A stretch of DNA of 5,327 nucleotides from Scatosoma sp045655705. Lineage in GTDB: Bacteria; Bacillota; Clostridia; Christensenellales; Borkfalkiaceae. The stretch spans positions 1-5,327 of the forward strand of contig JAZOPU010000050.1 in assembly GCA_045655705.1 (NCBI GenBank), given 5' to 3'. The translations under genes were made by a program, and so were the position numbers. Below the pieces are notes generated by a model. The model was not told the origin of the DNA and made no database searches. It worked only from the letters and a program-made list of their open reading frames with translations. Positions 5,007 through 5,327 of the stretch are shown piece after piece (the stretch's first letter is position 1; each line of letters opens with the position of its first letter).

Positions 5007-5039
5007 ACACCCCCAAAAGTTATGCACTTTTAGGGGTGT
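5007..5039 (-). other. Strong hairpin between ppdK and the Dabb gene, lacking a T tract
   Basis: Arms 5007-5020 and 5026-5039 pair along 14 positions with a single C/A mismatch around a 5-nt loop. On the minus strand the hairpin starts nine bases after the ppdK stop and ends about five bases before the Dabb ribosome binding site. No run of T follows it (the next bases read TGCT), so it is not a canonical terminator. It could be a weak terminator, an RNA 3'-end stabiliser or a processing site that sets unequal expression of the two genes. Confidence 0.6.
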
Positions 5040-5047
5040 ATACCATA

Positions 5048-5327
5048 TTAATTTCTAGGATTTTTAATGTTCGCTTGTGCTGCTGCAAGTCTTGCAATGG
5101 GCACACGGTACGGCGAGCAGGAAACGTAGGTTAAGCCGATTTCGTGGCAGAACTCAATAGACGAAGGATCGCCACCGTGTTCACCGCAAATACCGCAGTG
5201 CATTTCAGGACGCACTTTCTTTCCGCCTGCCACTGCCATTTCCATAAGCTTACCAACACCCGTCGTATCCAATCTTGCGAACGGATCGGATTCGTAGATC
5301 TTGTTTGCGTAGTATGCGGGCAAGAAC
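5048..5327 (-). CDS. ppdK: Pyruvate, phosphate dikinase, C-terminal end (rest outside window)
   Basis: About 92 codons of the 3' end are present; the frame is open to the window edge, where residues FLPAYYANKIYESDPFARLD are visible just inside. The enzyme interconverts pyruvate, ATP and phosphate with PEP, AMP and pyrophosphate in the cytosol, often working glycolytically in pyrophosphate-using anaerobes. The segment belongs to the PEP/pyruvate-binding TIM barrel and contains the active-site motif CGICGEHGGDPSSIEFCH, in which the second Cys of CGIC is the expected catalytic acid/base residue. It then shows TYVSCSPYRVPIARLAAAQA, the standard end of the family. Full-length family members are about 870-900 residues, so only about a tenth is seen. 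Enzyme I of the sugar phosphotransferase system and PEP synthase are related, but the GEHGGDPSSIEFCH and CSPYRVPIARLAAAQA wording is specific to the dikinase. It ends in TAA at 5048-5050. Confidence 0.96.
   Translation of the reverse strand, partial: FLPAYYANKIYESDPFARLDTTGVGKLMEMAVAGGKKVRPEMHCGICGEHGGDPSSIEFCHEIGLTYVSCSPYRVPIARLAAAQANIKNPRN

Noticed and set aside
4987..5016. TTG at 5016 as start of the Dabb protein, adding ten residues
   Set aside because: The added codons run through the ribosome binding site and the intergenic hairpin; Dabb proteins begin at MVKH.

Overview
The window looks like a chromosomal stretch from a Gram-positive Bacillota bacterium, probably an uncultured Clostridia-type anaerobe. 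The support is strong AGGAG-type ribosome binding sites, near-consensus sigma-A promoters with 17-bp spacers, rho-independent terminators, pyruvate phosphate dikinase, and a PadR / HAAS-domain / DUF4097 operon of the kind common in that phylum. This taxonomic call is inference. No rRNA, tRNA, CRISPR array, insertion sequence or attachment site was seen. Both ends are cut inside housekeeping genes.

Layout. Positions 1-303 (+) hold the C-terminal end of proC, closed by a strong hairpin terminator. Two tandem, overlapping RimK-like ATP-grasp ligase genes converge on it from the minus strand (1947 down to 330), driven by a clear promoter at about 1964-1992. A second, symmetric terminator (about 2005-2036) separates them from a minus-strand gene for a small two-helix membrane protein with a cysteine-rich cytosolic tail (2460 down to 2041). 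That gene is divergent from a 73-residue XRE-family repressor-like gene (2571-2792, +). The short region between them carries two copies of a 19-bp inverted repeat, TATAGG-N7-CCTATA and a one-mismatch relative. One lies in the spacer of the minus promoter and the other over the plus -10 element. After a terminator comes a three-gene plus-strand operon with ATGA overlaps: PadR regulator, HAAS/DUF1700 membrane protein, and DUF4097 protein with seven TGD repeats (2917-4636). A 16-bp GC-rich hairpin follows. The last two genes are on the minus strand: a Dabb (stress-responsive A/B barrel) protein (4986 down to 4693) and the C-terminal end of ppdK (from 5327 down to 5048).

How the genes work together. 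Three units look self-contained. (1) The ATP-grasp pair is probably translationally coupled and may add amino acids to an unidentified substrate. (2) The XRE and membrane zinc-ribbon-like divergent pair looks like a self-regulated two-gene switch of unknown purpose; it is the least familiar element here. (3) The PadR-HAAS-DUF4097 operon is a cell-envelope-type regulatory module found widely in Bacillota. proC and ppdK are metabolic neighbours with no evident functional link to these units.
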